Shown piece by piece: positions 30,283-38,689 of a stretch of DNA of 64,000 nucleotides. Every line of letters begins with the position of its first letter. The first letter of the stretch is position 1. The translations under genes were made by a program, and so were the position numbers. Source of the DNA: Burkholderiaceae bacterium (GTDB taxonomy: Bacteria > Pseudomonadota > Gammaproteobacteria > Burkholderiales > Burkholderiaceae_A); NCBI GenBank assembly GCA_018402635.1, contig JAGYIP010000008.1:62001-126000 (forward strand). The letters run 5' to 3'. The notes under the pieces are model-generated. The model made no database searches, was not told where the DNA came from, and saw nothing but the letters and a program-made list of their open reading frames with translations.

Positions 30283-31623
30283 ATGCCTCCCTCCTCTGCG
30301 ACTCAACCCGTTCTCATTAACCCAGAAACAGAGGTGCTTCACGCCTCGGGCTCAACAAGCCCGGCCTCCCCAAGAACCAAAAGAGGCCTAAGCGGCCTAC
30401 GGGGCCTTCGCAGTCGGCTGGTTCTATCGGTGCTTAACCGGCTTCGAATAGGCCAGTTGCAGCTTGAACTTCCCGATGGCACCAGCCAGCTTATTTTGGG
30501 AAAAGACGACGCCCAAAGCCAGCGAGCCGACCTAAAAGTCCACCGCTGGCGAGCCCTTAGCGATGCTGGCCTTCGAGGCGACATTGGCTTTGGAGAGGCC
30601 TACATGCGCGGCGACTGGTCAAGCTCGAACCTATCCGCGCTCTTAGGCCTTTTTGCGGCCAATCGCAAGGTCATCGAGCCTGCAATTTATGGCAGCCCCA
30701 TAAGGCTTGTCTGGGATCGCCTGCAGCATCAGCTTCGCGCAAACTCCAGGCGACAATCCCGGCGCAACATTGAGTTTCACTATGACCTGGGCAATGACTT
30801 CTACACGCGATGGCTTGACCCAAGCATGACCTACTCAAGCGCCCTCTTTGACCGCACCGGACAATGGGGCTCTTTGGTGGACCTTCAAGACGGGCAGTTA
30901 CGAAAACTCGATCGGGTGATTGACTGCCTAGAGCAGGCCCCAACAATGTCTGGGTCTCAGCCCAAGGTTCTTGAAATTGGCTGCGGCTGGGGAGGTTTTG
31001 CCGAGCGGCTGTTGCAAAAAAAGGCCGCCCACTACACCGGACTTACGCTCTCGCCCGCGCAAAAGGCCTGGGCCGAAGATCGTATGCGCCAAAAGGGGTT
31101 TGGTTCGAAGGAAAAGGCTTGGCAGTTTCACCTTCAAGATTACCGCGACGCCCAAGACACGTTTGATGCGATTGTCTCCATTGAAATGATCGAGGCCGTT
31201 GGCCAGTCTTACTGGCCAACCTATTTTCAGACCCTGCACGACCGACTTCGCCCGGGGGGACGTGCCGTTATTCAGGCCATCGTTATAAAGGACGCTCTCT
31301 TTGCGCGCTACGCGCGCTCACCCGACTTTATTCAGAAGTACATCTTTCCTGGCGGCATGCTGCTCACCCCTTCGGCCATTCAGACCCAGGCCGAGCGTGT
31401 TGGCCTTAAGGCTGGGGAGCTCTTTGGCTTTGGGCTTGACTATGCGCGAACGCTGCGCGAATGGCTCGAGAGGTTCAACAAAGAAGAGCCCGCCATTCGA
31501 GCCCTGGGTTTTGATGACCGATTCTTCGCGATGTGGAGGTTTTACCTGGCCTATTGCGAGGCTGGCTTTGTTGCGGGTGACATTGATGTGGTTCAGGTCT
31601 GTCTCGATAAACCCAGCCTGTGA
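30283..31623 (+). CDS. cfa: Cyclopropane-fatty-acyl-phospholipid synthase family
   Basis: The 446-residue S-adenosylmethionine-dependent enzyme transfers a methylene or methyl group to unsaturated phospholipid acyl chains at the membrane. Family motifs are HYDLGNDFY (166-174), YSSALFD, the SAM site LEIGCGWGGFAERLL (230-244) and the EMIEAVGQSYWPTYF block. The N-terminal 50 residues are a less conserved extension. Whether it makes cyclopropane, methyl-branched or furan-precursor lipids cannot be told from sequence. It overlaps the next gene by 4 bases. Confidence 0.92.
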   Translation: MPPSSATQPVLINPETEVLHASGSTSPASPRTKRGLSGLRGLRSRLVLSVLNRLRIGQLQLELPDGTSQLILGKDDAQSQRADLKVHRWRALSDAGLRGDIGFGEAYMRGDWSSSNLSALLGLFAANRKVIEPAIYGSPIRLVWDRLQHQLRANSRRQSRRNIEFHYDLGNDFYTRWLDPSMTYSSALFDRTGQWGSLVDLQDGQLRKLDRVIDCLEQAPTMSGSQPKVLEIGCGWGGFAERLLQKKAAHYTGLTLSPAQKAWAEDRMRQKGFGSKEKAWQFHLQDYRDAQDTFDAIVSIEMIEAVGQSYWPTYFQTLHDRLRPGGRAVIQAIVIKDALFARYARSPDFIQKYIFPGGMLLTPSAIQTQAERVGLKAGELFGFGLDYARTLREWLERFNKEEPAIRALGFDDRFFAMWRFYLAYCEAGFVAGDIDVVQVCLDKPSL

Positions 31624-32291
31624 GCACTAAAAAAATGACACCAGCTCAGGCGCATAGGGCCTCAAGGCTGGTTGTGGGCGGCCTGATTGCCTGCGCGACC
31701 TTACTGGGTCATGCGCAGACCCAGCCCCAGGGCTCTGGTGAAACCTCGCAAAAGCCCATGGCCTCAGAGGCAGGCCGGGTTCGGACCTCGAGCGCTCCGC
31801 CAGCCCTTGCCGCGCCTGCCCCCTTGGTCAACTTGGTGGGCCAGCAGGCCCGGCTTTTAGGGGAGGGCAGACTGCGTTTTTTAGGGCTTACGGTCTACGA
31901 GGCGCGCCTTTGGTCGGATACGAAGTCAGAGCCAGGCCGGCTCTTTGAGCGGCCCTTGGCCTTAGAGCTCACCTATCGAACAGGCCTTCAAGGCAGCACC
32001 ATCACCGACTCCAGTCGCGATGAAATTCAAAGGCTTGGCCTGTCGATGAAGCCCGGCCAGCTTGAGTCCTGGGAGACCCAGATGCGCAGCATCTTCCCCA
32101 ATGTCGTCTCGGGGGACCGCATCCTTGGTATTCATCTGCCCAATCGTGGTGCTTTGTTTTTTCTAAATGACCAGCCCATTGGGCAGGTCAACGACTCGGC
32201 CTTCTCAGAGGCTTTTTTTAACATCTGGATCCACCCCGAGACACGCGTTGCTAGCCTTCGAAAAAAGCTGCTCTCCGGGCTTAACCCATAG
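31620..32291 (+). CDS. Chalcone-isomerase-like protein, exported
   Basis: The 223-residue protein has a GTG start overlapping the cfa stop (or ATG at 31635), a signal peptide ending near GHAQT, and a low-complexity linker. The fold domain starts LVNLVGQQARLLGEGRLRFL and includes LTVYEARLWSD and VVSGDRILGIHLPNRGALFF, as in bacterial chalcone-isomerase-like (CHI-like) proteins. Members of this superfamily include fatty-acid-binding proteins, so a lipid-handling role in the periplasm fits the operon. Catalysis on chalcones is not expected. Confidence 0.75.
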   Translation: MSTKKMTPAQAHRASRLVVGGLIACATLLGHAQTQPQGSGETSQKPMASEAGRVRTSSAPPALAAPAPLVNLVGQQARLLGEGRLRFLGLTVYEARLWSDTKSEPGRLFERPLALELTYRTGLQGSTITDSSRDEIQRLGLSMKPGQLESWETQMRSIFPNVVSGDRILGIHLPNRGALFFLNDQPIGQVNDSAFSEAFFNIWIHPETRVASLRKKLLSGLNP

Positions 32292-32317
32292 CCTGCGCCG
32301 GTCGCGCAGCCAAGTCC

Positions 32318-33691
32318 GTGCAGCGGGGTTTTAGGCTTCAGCTTGATGCGGCGCTCTACGGCCTGCCGGGCTTTGTTCTGGCCTTTGCCGCGCTGCCGCT
32401 CTACCTGCTCACCCCCTCCCTCTACTCAAACAGCTTTGGGCTGCCCTTGGCTGCAGTGGGGCTCGTGCTTATGGCCTGTCGGCTTACAGATGCCATTACC
32501 GATCCCTTGGTCGGCAGGCTGCTTGACCAGACCCAGGGGGCCCGGTTTCAGCGCTGGATGATTCCAAGCCTGGTTCTTCTAATGCTGGGATTTGCTGGCC
32601 TTATGAACCCGCCGAAGGCCTTGCTTGCCAGCGATATGCAGCCTGCTCTGCTCGCCTGGCTGGCGGCAACGGTGGTTATCGTCTCCCTTGCCAATAGCGC
32701 GGCCCAGCTTGCCCACCAGAGCTGGGCGATCTCCAGAGGAAAGAGTCTGCGGCAGCAGGCCCGGCTTATCGGCTGGCGCGAGGGTCTTACACTGCTTGGC
32801 GTGATGGTGGCCTCTGTGCTTGCTGCGCAGGCCTTGGTGCTGCCCATGACCGTCGGGGTCATTGGGGTTGGTCTTGTGGCCTTGGTTGTGCTTGTCAGGC
32901 TTCGGCCCGGACACAGCCTTGCCGCACGAGCACAAGCGGCAACAGCGGCCTCGACATTCGGAGATTGGCTTGGCCAACTTTTTTCAGGCTACCGACAGGT
33001 TTTTCATCCCCGCTACAAACAGCTCCTGCTTGCCCTTGGCATCAATGCCCTGGCCAACGCCATACCCGCGAGCCTGTTTCTTTTTTATGTGCGCGATGTG
33101 CTCAAGCTAACAGACCTGATGGCCGGGCTTTTGCTGCTGGCCTACTTCAGCACTGCCGCGCTTTCCATTCCCGCCTGGGGCTGGCTGATGGGCCGCTTCG
33201 GACCAAGGCAGTGCTGGCGCCTTGCCATGTTGGGCTCCATCCTGGCTTTTTTCTGGGCCACTTTCCTGGGTTCGGGCGATGCCCTTGGCTTTGGCGTAAT
33301 CTGTCTGATAACCGGCCTTGCTCTTGGCGCCGAGCTTATTGCGCCGTCGCTTTTCATTGGCCGAATTATCGAAGAGGCTGGGCATCGTGAGGCACTTGAG
33401 GGGCAATATTTCGGGCTTTGGAACCTGCTCGCTAAATCTGCCCTGGCCGTGGCAGCAGGCCTTGTGCTGCCGGCCCTCGCCCTGACCGGCTATGACCCAT
33501 CTGCGGCAATCGCCCAGGGTACCGAGCTTGTAAAAGAGATGGCCGCAGGCATCTCAGTATCAAGTCTTGCGCTTTTTTATGCGGGCCTTCCCTGCCTACT
33601 CAAGCTCATTGCCCTTGGCCTCATTCCCGCTTTCAATAAGGAGCCTTCCGATGCACTCTCCCACCCAGTTGCCCACCACCCTGCCCGTTAA
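32318..33691 (+). CDS. MFS transporter, GPH-like (sugar/cation symporter type)
   Basis: This 457-residue integral membrane protein has about 12 hydrophobic segments. The conserved early loop CRLTDAITDPLVGRLLDQTQG resembles the glycoside-pentoside-hexuronide family. Start is a GTG at 32318, 26 bases after the CHI-like gene; no nearer ATG is in frame. GPH-like transporters of this type recur in similar lipid/light clusters; the substrate is unknown and may be a lipid or lysolipid rather than a sugar. The last 41 bases overlap the DUF3833 gene. Confidence 0.82.
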   Translation: MQRGFRLQLDAALYGLPGFVLAFAALPLYLLTPSLYSNSFGLPLAAVGLVLMACRLTDAITDPLVGRLLDQTQGARFQRWMIPSLVLLMLGFAGLMNPPKALLASDMQPALLAWLAATVVIVSLANSAAQLAHQSWAISRGKSLRQQARLIGWREGLTLLGVMVASVLAAQALVLPMTVGVIGVGLVALVVLVRLRPGHSLAARAQAATAASTFGDWLGQLFSGYRQVFHPRYKQLLLALGINALANAIPASLFLFYVRDVLKLTDLMAGLLLLAYFSTAALSIPAWGWLMGRFGPRQCWRLAMLGSILAFFWATFLGSGDALGFGVICLITGLALGAELIAPSLFIGRIIEEAGHREALEGQYFGLWNLLAKSALAVAAGLVLPALALTGYDPSAAIAQGTELVKEMAAGISVSSLALFYAGLPCLLKLIALGLIPAFNKEPSDALSHPVAHHPAR

Positions 33692-34259
33692 AGAGCCCCG
33701 ACTTCCTAAAGGCCTGCGTCGCGTTATTCTTCTTGGCCTCATGGGCCTAACCGTCGGTCTTGGGCTCTCGGGCTGCGCAAGCCCTAAGCTTGAAGACTAT
33801 GCGGCAGAAAAGCCCGTGCTTGACCTTGAACAATACTTCGCAGGCCAGACAAAGGGCTGGGGCATTGTTCAAGATCGTTTCGGCCGTATTACCCGCCGCT
33901 TCGTCGTGGAGATTGATGGCCGCTTTGAAGGTGACCGTGGCGAGCTTGATGAGCGCTTCGTATGGTCCGACGGCGAGAAGCAAAGACGTGTCTGGCGGCT
34001 GCAGAAGGTGGGTCCGCAACAGTGGATTGGGGAGGCAGACGATGTCGTTGGCCAGGCACAGGGAAGGCTCTCGGGCAATGCGCTTCAATGGGGCTATACC
34101 TTGGCCGTGCCCATTGACGGTCGAACCATCGAGATGCAGTTTGACGACTGGATGGTGCTGGTGGACGACGAGGTGCTTATGAACCGAGCCGTTTTTAGCA
34201 AGTTCGGTATCCGCCTGGGTGAGGTCACCCTCTCTTTTCGTCGTCAAGGCGCGCCTTGA
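33651..34259 (+). CDS. DUF3833 family lipoprotein
   Basis: The 202-residue protein carries a lipoprotein signal (hydrophobic stretch VILLGLMGLTVGLGL followed by lipobox LSGC). The mature part has LDLEQYFAGQTKGWGIVQDR and GRITRRFVVEIDG, typical of DUF3833. Function of the family is unknown. ATG at 33651 is chosen because it precedes the signal with a basic n-region; it lies inside the 3' end of the transporter gene. The stop overlaps the SDR start (TTGA). Confidence 0.82.
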   Translation: MHSPTQLPTTLPVKEPRLPKGLRRVILLGLMGLTVGLGLSGCASPKLEDYAAEKPVLDLEQYFAGQTKGWGIVQDRFGRITRRFVVEIDGRFEGDRGELDERFVWSDGEKQRRVWRLQKVGPQQWIGEADDVVGQAQGRLSGNALQWGYTLAVPIDGRTIEMQFDDWMVLVDDEVLMNRAVFSKFGIRLGEVTLSFRRQGAP

Positions 34260-35104
34260 ACGCTTTGAACTCGCCTGCGGTTAAGGCAAAGGCCTCAGTG
34301 CCCAGCCTTCTCGAGCCCTTTCGGCCACTAAACGACCCCATTAAAGACTGGGCCAATCGAACCGTCTGGCTCGTGGGTGGATCCGAGGGCATTGGACTTG
34401 CCTTGGGTCAGGAACTCTTAGCCAGGGGTGCGCGACTTATTGTCTCTGCCCGGCGGGCCGACCGTCTACTTGAGGCCTTTCCGCAGGCAGAGGTCTTCAG
34501 ACTGGCTTGTGACATCGCACAGCCCGAGAGCCTGCGCTCGGCCTGTGCGTCGCTTGCAAGCGAAGGACGTGTTCCCGATGTTGTCTTTTGGGTGGCAGGC
34601 GTCTATTCGCCCATGCAGTCCTGGAACTTTGACCCCTATGAGGCCGAGAGAACGCTGCGTATTAATCTTTTGTCCTGCTACCACGGGCTGCACGAGGTTC
34701 TCAAGCTCTGGGAGAACAACCCAAGCCCTGCGCGACAGCCCCACTGGGTCTGGGTGTCGAGCGTTGCGGGCTACCGCGGACTTCCTCTGGCCATGGCCTA
34801 CGGGGCGGGAAAAGCGGCGCTTAATCAGCTTGCTGAGATCAACTACCTCGAGCTTCGCCCACGAGGCATTGGGGTAAGCCTGGTGCTGCCGGGCTTTGTA
34901 AAAACCCGGCTGACGGCCCAGAATGACTTTGCGATGCCCGCTCTGTTGAGCCCGGAGGATGCGGCCCGCTACACCCTCAACGGCCTCGCAAAGGGTGATT
35001 TTGAAATCCACTACCCTCGTCGCTTCACCCTTATTCTTAAATTGTTGCGCTGCCTGCCTTATGGCCTTTACTTTCGGCTCGTAGGGCGGTTACGCCAGGG
35101 ATAG
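34256..35104 (+). CDS. Short-chain dehydrogenase/reductase
   Basis: This 282-residue SDR has a TTG start overlapping the previous stop. The cofactor motif VGGSEGIGLALGQEL (Gly41, Gly42, Gly46 and Gly48 region) and the active site with Ser168/Ser169 and Tyr182-x3-Lys186 (AYGAGKAAL) are intact, so it should be catalytically active. Substrate is unknown; SDRs are part of the comparable light/singlet-oxygen clusters. Arg55-Gly-Ala-Arg after the nucleotide fold could suit NADPH, but this is a guess. Confidence 0.87.
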   Translation: MNALNSPAVKAKASVPSLLEPFRPLNDPIKDWANRTVWLVGGSEGIGLALGQELLARGARLIVSARRADRLLEAFPQAEVFRLACDIAQPESLRSACASLASEGRVPDVVFWVAGVYSPMQSWNFDPYEAERTLRINLLSCYHGLHEVLKLWENNPSPARQPHWVWVSSVAGYRGLPLAMAYGAGKAALNQLAEINYLELRPRGIGVSLVLPGFVKTRLTAQNDFAMPALLSPEDAARYTLNGLAKGDFEIHYPRRFTLILKLLRCLPYGLYFRLVGRLRQG

Positions 35105-35109
35105 CTGCC

Positions 35110-35613
35110 ATGACGACATTCGACACAGCCGGCTGGAAGGCGGAGTTCATGAGCCGGGCTGTAGCGCTCACGCCCGAGACGGTGGACCACTTCATGGGCC
35201 TCTATGCACAGGACTGCGACTTCTCGGACCCCTTTCATAGCCTTAAAGGACGCAAGGCCATTGCTCAGGCCTACCGGAGCATGTTTCTTAATCTCCATGC
35301 GCCCTGCTTCACTAACCTTGTCATTGCTGAGGTGACTTCTTTGCGTCCGCAGAGCAAGGCCGCGCCGGACGATGAGCCGCTTGAACTGGCCGCGCGCTGG
35401 GTGTTCCGATTTGCTGTGGGGCCGGGTAAGCCCATGCAGGCCATTGCGGGAACCAGTTGGCTTCTTGTGGACTGCAGGACAGGCCTAATAACACGTCATG
35501 AAGACCATTGGGACGCCGCCTCACTTTTTGAATCGTTTGGGGCCTTATCGTGGGCGGTGCGTTTCCTTCGCCAAAGGGTTGCTCGTGCCGCGCTTGTCAC
35601 CAACATGACTTGA
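35110..35613 (+). CDS. NTF2-like (SnoaL-type) protein
   Basis: The 167-residue protein has the cone-shaped NTF2/SnoaL fold signature: VDHFMGLYAQDCDFSDPFHS, LKGRKAIAQAYRSMF, and the strand GLITRHEDHWDAASL. Such proteins act as small enzymes or ligand-binding domains. It follows the SDR by 5 bases and belongs to the same transcript. A role on a hydrophobic lipid-derived intermediate is an inference from context only. Confidence 0.8.
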   Translation: MTTFDTAGWKAEFMSRAVALTPETVDHFMGLYAQDCDFSDPFHSLKGRKAIAQAYRSMFLNLHAPCFTNLVIAEVTSLRPQSKAAPDDEPLELAARWVFRFAVGPGKPMQAIAGTSWLLVDCRTGLITRHEDHWDAASLFESFGALSWAVRFLRQRVARAALVTNMT

Positions 35614-35635
35614 AAGATGCATAAAATAAGAGGCT

Positions 35636-36499
35636 ATGAAGTCAATCTCCGCCCACCACATGCTTTATCCCGAACTCTTTCGTGCCTTTGAGCGCGTGCG
35701 CTGGGATTTAGAAAACGACATTCACTGGTCGCAGTTCGATGCCACTCGGCTTAGTGACGAGCAGGCGCTTACCATCAAAATGAATGCCATTACCGAGTGG
35801 GCCGCCCTGCCCGCCACCGAAATGTTTCTTCGCGACAATCGTCACGACAGCGACTTCTCGGCATTCATGTCGGTCTGGTTCTACGAAGAACAGAAACACA
35901 GCCTGGTCTTAATGGAGTACCTGCGGCGGTTTCGCCCCGAGTTTCTACCCACCGAGGCCGAGCTTCATGCTGTTCGTTTTGAGTTCGACCCGGCCCCCGC
36001 CCTTGAGACGCTCATGCTGCATTTTTGCGGCGAGATCCGCCTCAACCACTGGTACCGGTGCGCCGCGCAATGGCACAGCGAGCCCGTCATTAAACAAATC
36101 TACGAAACCATCGCCAAAGACGAGGCCAGGCATGGGGGGGCCTACCTTCGCTACATGAAAAAGGCACTTGCCCAGATGGGCGACTCGGCACGTGCTGCCT
36201 TCTCAAAAATTGGTGTGCTCATGGCCTCGGCCCATCGAACGGCCAAGGCCTTGCATCCCACCAACCTGCATGTCAACGAGGCACTCTTTCCTAACGATAC
36301 GGTGCAAAGCCGGCTTCCCGAGCCCGGTTGGCTTGAGAGATGGCTCGATGAGCAAATTCAATTCGATGCGGGCTGGGAGAAAAAGGTTGCCGAGCGCATT
36401 TTGCACAACCTCTCCTTGCTCTTTGAGCAGCCCTTTAGCTCTGTGCAAGAGCTCAATCGGTTTCGCAAATCGTTTGCCCTAGCGGCTTCAGTCTCTTAA
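35636..36499 (+). CDS. Ferritin-like diiron protein, possible fatty-acid desaturase/oxygenase type
   Basis: The 287-residue, mostly helical protein carries two ExxH motifs, E85-Q-K-H88 and E163-A-R-H166, with extra acidic candidates E62 and E133 at the expected spacing. This is a complete carboxylate-bridged diiron ligand set, like acyl-ACP desaturases and R2-like proteins. There is no signal peptide. The gene is 22 bases after the NTF2-like gene and reads as the end of the operon. Its stop codon shares bases (TTAA) with the convergent coaX stop. Role in O2-dependent acyl-chain chemistry is inferred. Confidence 0.75.
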   Translation: MKSISAHHMLYPELFRAFERVRWDLENDIHWSQFDATRLSDEQALTIKMNAITEWAALPATEMFLRDNRHDSDFSAFMSVWFYEEQKHSLVLMEYLRRFRPEFLPTEAELHAVRFEFDPAPALETLMLHFCGEIRLNHWYRCAAQWHSEPVIKQIYETIAKDEARHGGAYLRYMKKALAQMGDSARAAFSKIGVLMASAHRTAKALHPTNLHVNEALFPNDTVQSRLPEPGWLERWLDEQIQFDAGWEKKVAERILHNLSLLFEQPFSSVQELNRFRKSFALAASVS

Positions 36500-37415
36500 A
36501 ACTGCGTCTGTCTCCAGGCTCTAAGGCCCTGCAAGACCAGACCAGGGGCATGCACCACAACAGGATTGCTGTTTTGGCCATCCAAAGATCTTTGGCCTGC
36601 CGCCTCAGAGGCAGCACGAAAGTCCTTTAGCCACTGACGGGCAAAGCCCCGTGCACCGCAACAAGGCCAGGCCGGCCCCGAGAAAAAACCCCCGAGACCT
36701 CTGCCTGGGCAATGCCTGCCTGCACAGCCCTTCGTGTCACCACTGGGCTTTTTGGGCCCAGGCCTGCTGCAGACTGGTTTAAGGCCATTGCCATCAGGCC
36801 ATAGCCGGGGCGAATGGTTCCTCCCTGAAAATAAAAACGGGTCGTGGCTTGCGATGACGAGGCGTCGATGCCAAGCCAGTCCACCACAGTGGCCGTACCT
36901 GCAGAGACCAAGACCACCGGCGCATCGGCCTGCCCATCGGCTGCAATCAGCCCTTGCCAGAGCCTGGGGCTTGCCACAAGACCCAACAGCGCTGCCCACC
37001 GATCCGAGCCCAGTTGCCGAGCCGTCCTGTAGCTGTTTAAAAGCTCAAGGGTGCCGCCAGAATAGGCTGGGACCGTGCCTGGACTGAGCGTTACCTTTGC
37101 CTGGCTCAGAAACTGCCTGGCCCGGCATCCAAAGAAGTTGCAGACAGCAGCAACCAGGGCTTCGGTTTGATGGGGTGGGGCGACCGAACAATAGACCAGC
37201 TCGAGCCCACGAGCTTGCAACCCTGTCGACCCAGCCGACGAACCTGGGTGGACCTGCTGGGCAATCGCCATTGCCATGGACGTTGCCATTGCCTTAGGGC
37301 TGCGCGCACCAGACTCCCACGGCACCGAGTAGACGGGCCCAAGCCTTTGCCTATTGGGCTGAGCAAGGCACCACTTCACCGCAGTGTTGCCCATATCGAC
37401 AAGCAGATGGTTCAT
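36496..37415 (-). CDS. coaX: Type III pantothenate kinase (single-base frameshift)
   Basis: CoaX phosphorylates pantothenate in the first step of coenzyme A synthesis. Residues MNHLLVDMGNTAVKWCLAQ hold the phosphate-binding DxGNT motif; LGSDRWAALLGLV, VLVSAGTATVVDWLG and GGTIRPGYGLM are further family motifs. The main frame would stop at 36627 after VHGALPVSG. One more base in the C run 36647-36650 restores VHGGFARQWLKDF and continues to VHAPGLVLQGLRAW at 36496, a normal CoaX C-terminus. A missed homopolymer base is likely. Start at the ATG before NHLLVDMGN is preferred over one six codons upstream. Confidence 0.85.
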
Positions 37416-37463
37416 AGAACTGCGCCTCGCCATTTATTTGGGGACCTTGGCATCATAAGGGGC

Positions 37464-38672
37464 ATGCGAGCAAGCCGCCGACATTCGTCAAAAGGTTCGA
37501 GCCTATGGGGTCTGTGGCTGGTTGCCCTGGGCTATGGGCTTGCGCTAACAAGCGTCAGCCTCTTTCCTTTTGTCGGCTGGCGGGATGCCCCGGGGCTGCC
37601 CTGGGCTTTTCTCGTCGAAGATCTGCCGCGCTACCGGACCCAGTTCGATATCTGGTCGAACCTGCTGGCTTACATTCCAATGGGTCTGGTCTGGGCAAGC
37701 CTTTTTAGTCGACTGAAACATCCAAGGAGCCAGGGTGCGAGCCCGACCTATGGCCCGATGCTCAAGGCGGTTCTGCTGTGCATCAGCCTATCTTTTTTAA
37801 TGGAATGCCTGCAGACCTACCTGCCCACCCGACGCGCCCAGTGGCTCGACCTTCTTACCAATAGCCTGGGTGGTCTTGCAGGCGCGCTTCTCTGGGCCTT
37901 GGGTCGACGTGTGCAGAGCATCTACCAGAGGCAGCGCCGTCCTTTTCGTGGAGTAATTTGCATGACACCTTTGCCAGGGGGGTGGCCCATTGGTCTTGGC
38001 CTGATGGGCCTATGGTTTTTTGCACAGGCAAGCGGTCAGAGCCCCTGGCTTGCCATGTCACGCAATTCTCTGGCGGCTCTTGGCTTGTCGACGCAGGTCT
38101 TTCATCTAAGTCCGGGAGGCGTTGCAATGATTGCCCTTGAGGCCGCTCTTACGGCAAGCCACCTGATCTGCCTGGCGGTGCTTATACGGCTTACTCTTTT
38201 GGGGCTTGGTAGCGCATGGGCCAATCGACTGCAGGCGCAATGGTCCATGGTGCTTGGCCTCACGCTCTTTGGGGCTGTTCTAATTCGTGGTTTCTGGATA
38301 TGGCAGCTCTTACCTGGCGCCTCTGGGGACGCCTTGCTTTTGCTTGACGCCCTGCGCGGATGGCTTAACCCGGGTGTTCAGACGGGTTTGTTTCTGGCAG
38401 GATTAATTGGAGCGGCAGCCTTCGCACTGGAGGAGCGAGGGCTTGCAAAGCTTGGGGTGGTGCTCATCTGTCTAGCGCTTGGCCTTTCGGCAGGCCTTGG
38501 CCCCTCGGAGAGCAGCTCAGCGCTTGCCGGATGGAGCACCCGACACTGGTCCAATCTTCAGGGGCTTGCCTATTTCTGCTTTGAGGCCTGGCCACTGGCC
38601 TTTCTTATGTGGATGCTGATGATCGCCAGTCAACAGTCTCCACAAAGCCTTGGTCGACGTGTTTCACGATAA
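37464..38672 (+). CDS. VanZ-like integral membrane protein
   Basis: The 402-residue protein has an N-terminal VanZ-like domain: LTSVSLFPFVGWRD, then FDIWSNLLAYIPMGLVWASL and LMECLQTYLPTRRAQWLDLL-NSLGG. Several further hydrophobic segments make the C-terminal half. The ATG at 37464 has an AAGGGG ribosome site just upstream; the frame continues open before it, antisense to coaX, and is ignored. Function is unknown; VanZ-type proteins are linked to cell-envelope or antibiotic phenotypes in Gram-positives. The ferredoxin gene follows by 17 bases. Confidence 0.83.
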   Translation: MRASRRHSSKGSSLWGLWLVALGYGLALTSVSLFPFVGWRDAPGLPWAFLVEDLPRYRTQFDIWSNLLAYIPMGLVWASLFSRLKHPRSQGASPTYGPMLKAVLLCISLSFLMECLQTYLPTRRAQWLDLLTNSLGGLAGALLWALGRRVQSIYQRQRRPFRGVICMTPLPGGWPIGLGLMGLWFFAQASGQSPWLAMSRNSLAALGLSTQVFHLSPGGVAMIALEAALTASHLICLAVLIRLTLLGLGSAWANRLQAQWSMVLGLTLFGAVLIRGFWIWQLLPGASGDALLLLDALRGWLNPGVQTGLFLAGLIGAAAFALEERGLAKLGVVLICLALGLSAGLGPSESSSALAGWSTRHWSNLQGLAYFCFEAWPLAFLMWMLMIASQQSPQSLGRRVSR

Positions 38673-38689
38673 GCAACGTAAAATACGGG

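Noticed and set aside
36582-36595. 14-bp perfect palindrome CCAAAGATCTTTGG, at first read as an intergenic regulatory site
   Set aside because: Once the coaX frameshift is recognised it lies inside the coaX coding region, so chance or coding constraint explains it.
36496-36999. Separate hypothetical gene on the minus strand overlapping coaX
   Set aside because: Its C-terminal part is the displaced CoaX tail and the rest is a shadow frame of coaX.
37167-37463. N-terminal 99-codon extension of the VanZ-like gene
   Set aside because: It is antisense to coaX, lacks membrane or VanZ features, and a good ribosome site precedes the internal ATG at 37464.
38655-38680. A TTTCACGA stretch resembling half of a parS centromere site
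   Set aside because: The second half does not match the 16-bp parS palindrome, and it overlaps a gene end.
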